Source: Citricoccus sp. WCRC_4 (GTDB lineage Bacteria; Actinomycetota; Actinomycetes; Actinomycetales; Micrococcaceae). From it: a stretch of 6,211 nt of DNA. The position numbers and the translations under genes were made by a program. Of this stretch, positions 4,755 through 6,211 are shown piece by piece. The stretch is taken from the NCBI GenBank assembly GCA_026645375.1, contig JAPFFX010000349.1, forward strand, positions 1 to 6,211, written 5' to 3'. The notes beneath the pieces are model-generated. The model was not told the DNA's origin and did no database searches. It saw only the letters and a program-made list of their open reading frames with translations. Position 1 is the stretch's first letter; each line of letters begins with the position of its first letter.

Positions 4755-6211
4755 TGACGGTGCTCACGCCGTCGCCCCGCATCGAGACGCCGTAGAGGGC
4801 GTCGGCGACCTCCATGGTCCGCTTCTGGTGGGTGATGATGATCAGCTGGCTGTCCTGTTGGAGTTCCCGGAAGATCTCCAGCAGTCGCCCGAGGTTGGTG
4901 TCGTCGAGCGCGGCCTCCACCTCGTCCATGACGTAGAACGGGCTGGGCCGGGCCTTGAAGATCGCCACCAGCATCGCGACGGCGGCCAGGGAGCGTTCCC
5001 CGCCCGAGAGCAGGGAGAGCCGCTTGACCCTCTTGCCGGCCGGGCGGGCCTCGACCTCGACGCCGGACTCCAGCAGGTTCTCCGGGTCCGTGAGGAAGAG
5101 CCGTCCCTCGCCGCCGGGGAACAGGGTGCCGAAGACGTGCTGGAACTGGGCGGCCGTGTCCTCGAAGGCCGAGCGGAAGACCCGCAGCACGGTGTCATCC
5201 ACGTCCTGGATGATCTTCAGCAGGTCCCGACGGCTGGCGTCGAGGTCCGCCAGCTGGCCGGTCAGGAACCGGTGCCGTTCCTCCACGGCCGCGAATTCCT
5301 CCAGGGCCAGCGGGTTGACCCGGCCGAGGGCCGCCAGTTCGCGCTCGGCCCGGCGCAACCGTCTCTGCTGCTCGGCTCGGTCGTACGGGACGGTCTCCTC
5401 CGCTGCGGTCGCCTCCGCGGTCTCCCCCGTCCCTGCGGTCTGTCCCGTCTCGGCCACGGTGACCGGGGCCTGCCCGTCCTCGGCGGCCTGCGTCTCCGGG
5501 CCGAGCCCGGGCGCGTCGACTGCGGTGGCAGGAGGCGCCAGCGGGACCGGCACGTGCGGTCCGTAGTGCTCGATGAGGAACTCCGGCGTCATGCCCAGGT
5601 CCTCCCGGGCGCGCTCGACGAGTTGGTCGAGGCGCAACTGGTGTTCCTGGCGGTCCATCCGCGCCGCGTGGAGGCGGTCCTTGGCCCGGGCCACGGCGGC
5701 GCGGTGCTGTTCCGCGGTCCGCTGGAGACGCTGGCGCTCGGCGGCGAGTTCCTCCCCCTGCCGGTCCAGGTCGGCCCGGTCCCGGTCGGCGCGGACGACG
5801 GCCGCCTCCAGACGCTCCAGGCCCTGGGCCAGCGCCGAGGATACCGCCGCGATGCGGGTCAGCCAGGCCAGCCGGGTCCGTTCGGCCCGTTCGTGTTCGC
5901 GGTGGGCCAGGGTGGAGGCCGACACCTGCCGGCGGGCCTGTTCGGCCCGGGACGATGCCTGGGCGTGGAGCGTCTCGGCGGCACGCAGGGCCAGCCGGGC
6001 CTCCGTCTCACGGTGCCGGGACTGTCCGGCACGGTGTTCCGCGGCGTCCCGGGCGGCCGGATCGGGCTCGGCGGACGGCTGCCCCGGCGGCCCGGTCAGC
6101 TCCGCACCGGGCGGTGCCGGGTCCGCTGCCCCGCTGGCACCGGCGGCGTCCCGGTTCCTCGCGTCCGGGTCCCCGGCCTGGGCTGCGGCCGTCGCCCGGG
6201 CCCGTTCCTCG
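4711..6211 (-). CDS. smc: Chromosome segregation protein Smc, C-terminal part, cut by the window edge
   Basis: Smc is the ATPase of the condensin-like Smc-ScpAB complex that compacts and segregates the chromosome. The window holds the last 499 residues of a protein usually about 1,150-1,250 aa long; the N-terminal Walker A head, hinge and most of the coiled coil lie beyond 6211. What is visible is the returning coiled-coil arm (about 5570-6211, rich in Arg, Ala, Glu), the NPLALEEF motif near 5300-5320, and the C-terminal ATPase head. The head has the signature motif LSLLSGGERSLAA (about 4982-5022), Walker B FYVMDEVEAALDD (about 4901-4940) and the switch histidine in IIITHQ (about 4824-4845). 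All catalytic motifs are intact. The frame stays open to the right edge, with no start codon needed inside the window. Two Pro/Ala-rich segments break the coil (about 6046-6174 and 5385-5560). The stop lies inside the 3' end of the MFS gene. Confidence 0.96.
   Translation of the reverse strand, partial: EERARATAAAQAGDPDARNRDAAGASGAADPAPPGAELTGPPGQPSAEPDPAARDAAEHRAGQSRHRETEARLALRAAETLHAQASSRAEQARRQVSASTLAHREHERAERTRLAWLTRIAAVSSALAQGLERLEAAVVRADRDRADLDRQGEELAAERQRLQRTAEQHRAAVARAKDRLHAARMDRQEHQLRLDQLVERAREDLGMTPEFLIEHYGPHVPVPLAPPATAVDAPGLGPETQAAEDGQAPVTVAETGQTAGTGETAEATAAEETVPYDRAEQQRRLRRAERELAALGRVNPLALEEFAAVEERHRFLTGQLADLDASRRDLLKIIQDVDDTVLRVFRSAFEDTAAQFQHVFGTLFPGGEGRLFLTDPENLLESGVEVEARPAGKRVKRLSLLSGGERSLAAVAMLVAIFKARPSPFYVMDEVEAALDDTNLGRLLEIFRELQQDSQLIIITHQKRTMEVADALYGVSMRGDGVSTVISQRLEAARTSPGD

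Noticed and set aside
4955..5566. A 203-codon Ser/Arg-rich plus-strand frame inside smc.
   Set aside because: Antisense shadow of the conserved Smc head; no ribosome site or domain.
1..6211. Search for a mobile element, CRISPR array, tRNA, rRNA, 4.5S RNA gene or a new defence-type cluster.
   Set aside because: No direct-repeat array, terminal inverted repeats, transposase, tRNA fold or clustered unknown genes were seen. Every substantial gene belongs to a known family.

Overview
This is a high-GC, coding-dense actinobacterial chromosome segment. The strong G/C bias at codon third positions, three GTG starts in a row, and protein sequences that resemble Arthrobacter/Micrococcus relatives from memory point to the family Micrococcaceae. 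The genus cannot be fixed by eye.

Layout from left to right: (1) the N-terminal 173 codons of ffh, the SRP GTPase, on the minus strand and cut by the left edge; (2) a short intergenic stretch with a strong hairpin that probably terminates amtB; (3) amtB, an ammonium channel, minus strand; (4) a 147-bp intergenic stretch with a perfect 12-bp hairpin, which probably ends ftsY, and a GlnR-like operator overlapping it; (5) complete ftsY, the SRP receptor, minus strand; (6) a 42-bp divergent gap; (7) a 12-TM MFS drug/H+ antiporter-like gene on the plus strand, the only plus-strand gene; (8) the C-terminal ~499 residues of smc, minus strand, overlapping the MFS gene tail-to-tail by 44 bp and running off the right edge.

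The core is the conserved actinobacterial smc - ftsY - amt - (glnB - glnD) - ffh block, the order known from Mycobacterium tuberculosis. Two things differ from it. An oppositely oriented MFS gene sits between smc and ftsY, and glnB/glnD are absent between amtB and ffh. AmtB nevertheless keeps the C-terminal segment that PII proteins use to gate the channel. Ffh and FtsY are partners in co-translational membrane targeting, and Smc organises the chromosome. AmtB takes up ammonium and is probably regulated separately, from its own promoter behind the ftsY terminator.

No mobile element, CRISPR array, tRNA or rRNA is visible, and I see no new multi-gene system. The observations most worth a second look are the GlnR-like element interleaved with the terminator hairpin, the missing glnB/glnD, the MFS insertion with its overlap of smc, and two proline/alanine-rich breaks in the Smc coiled coil.
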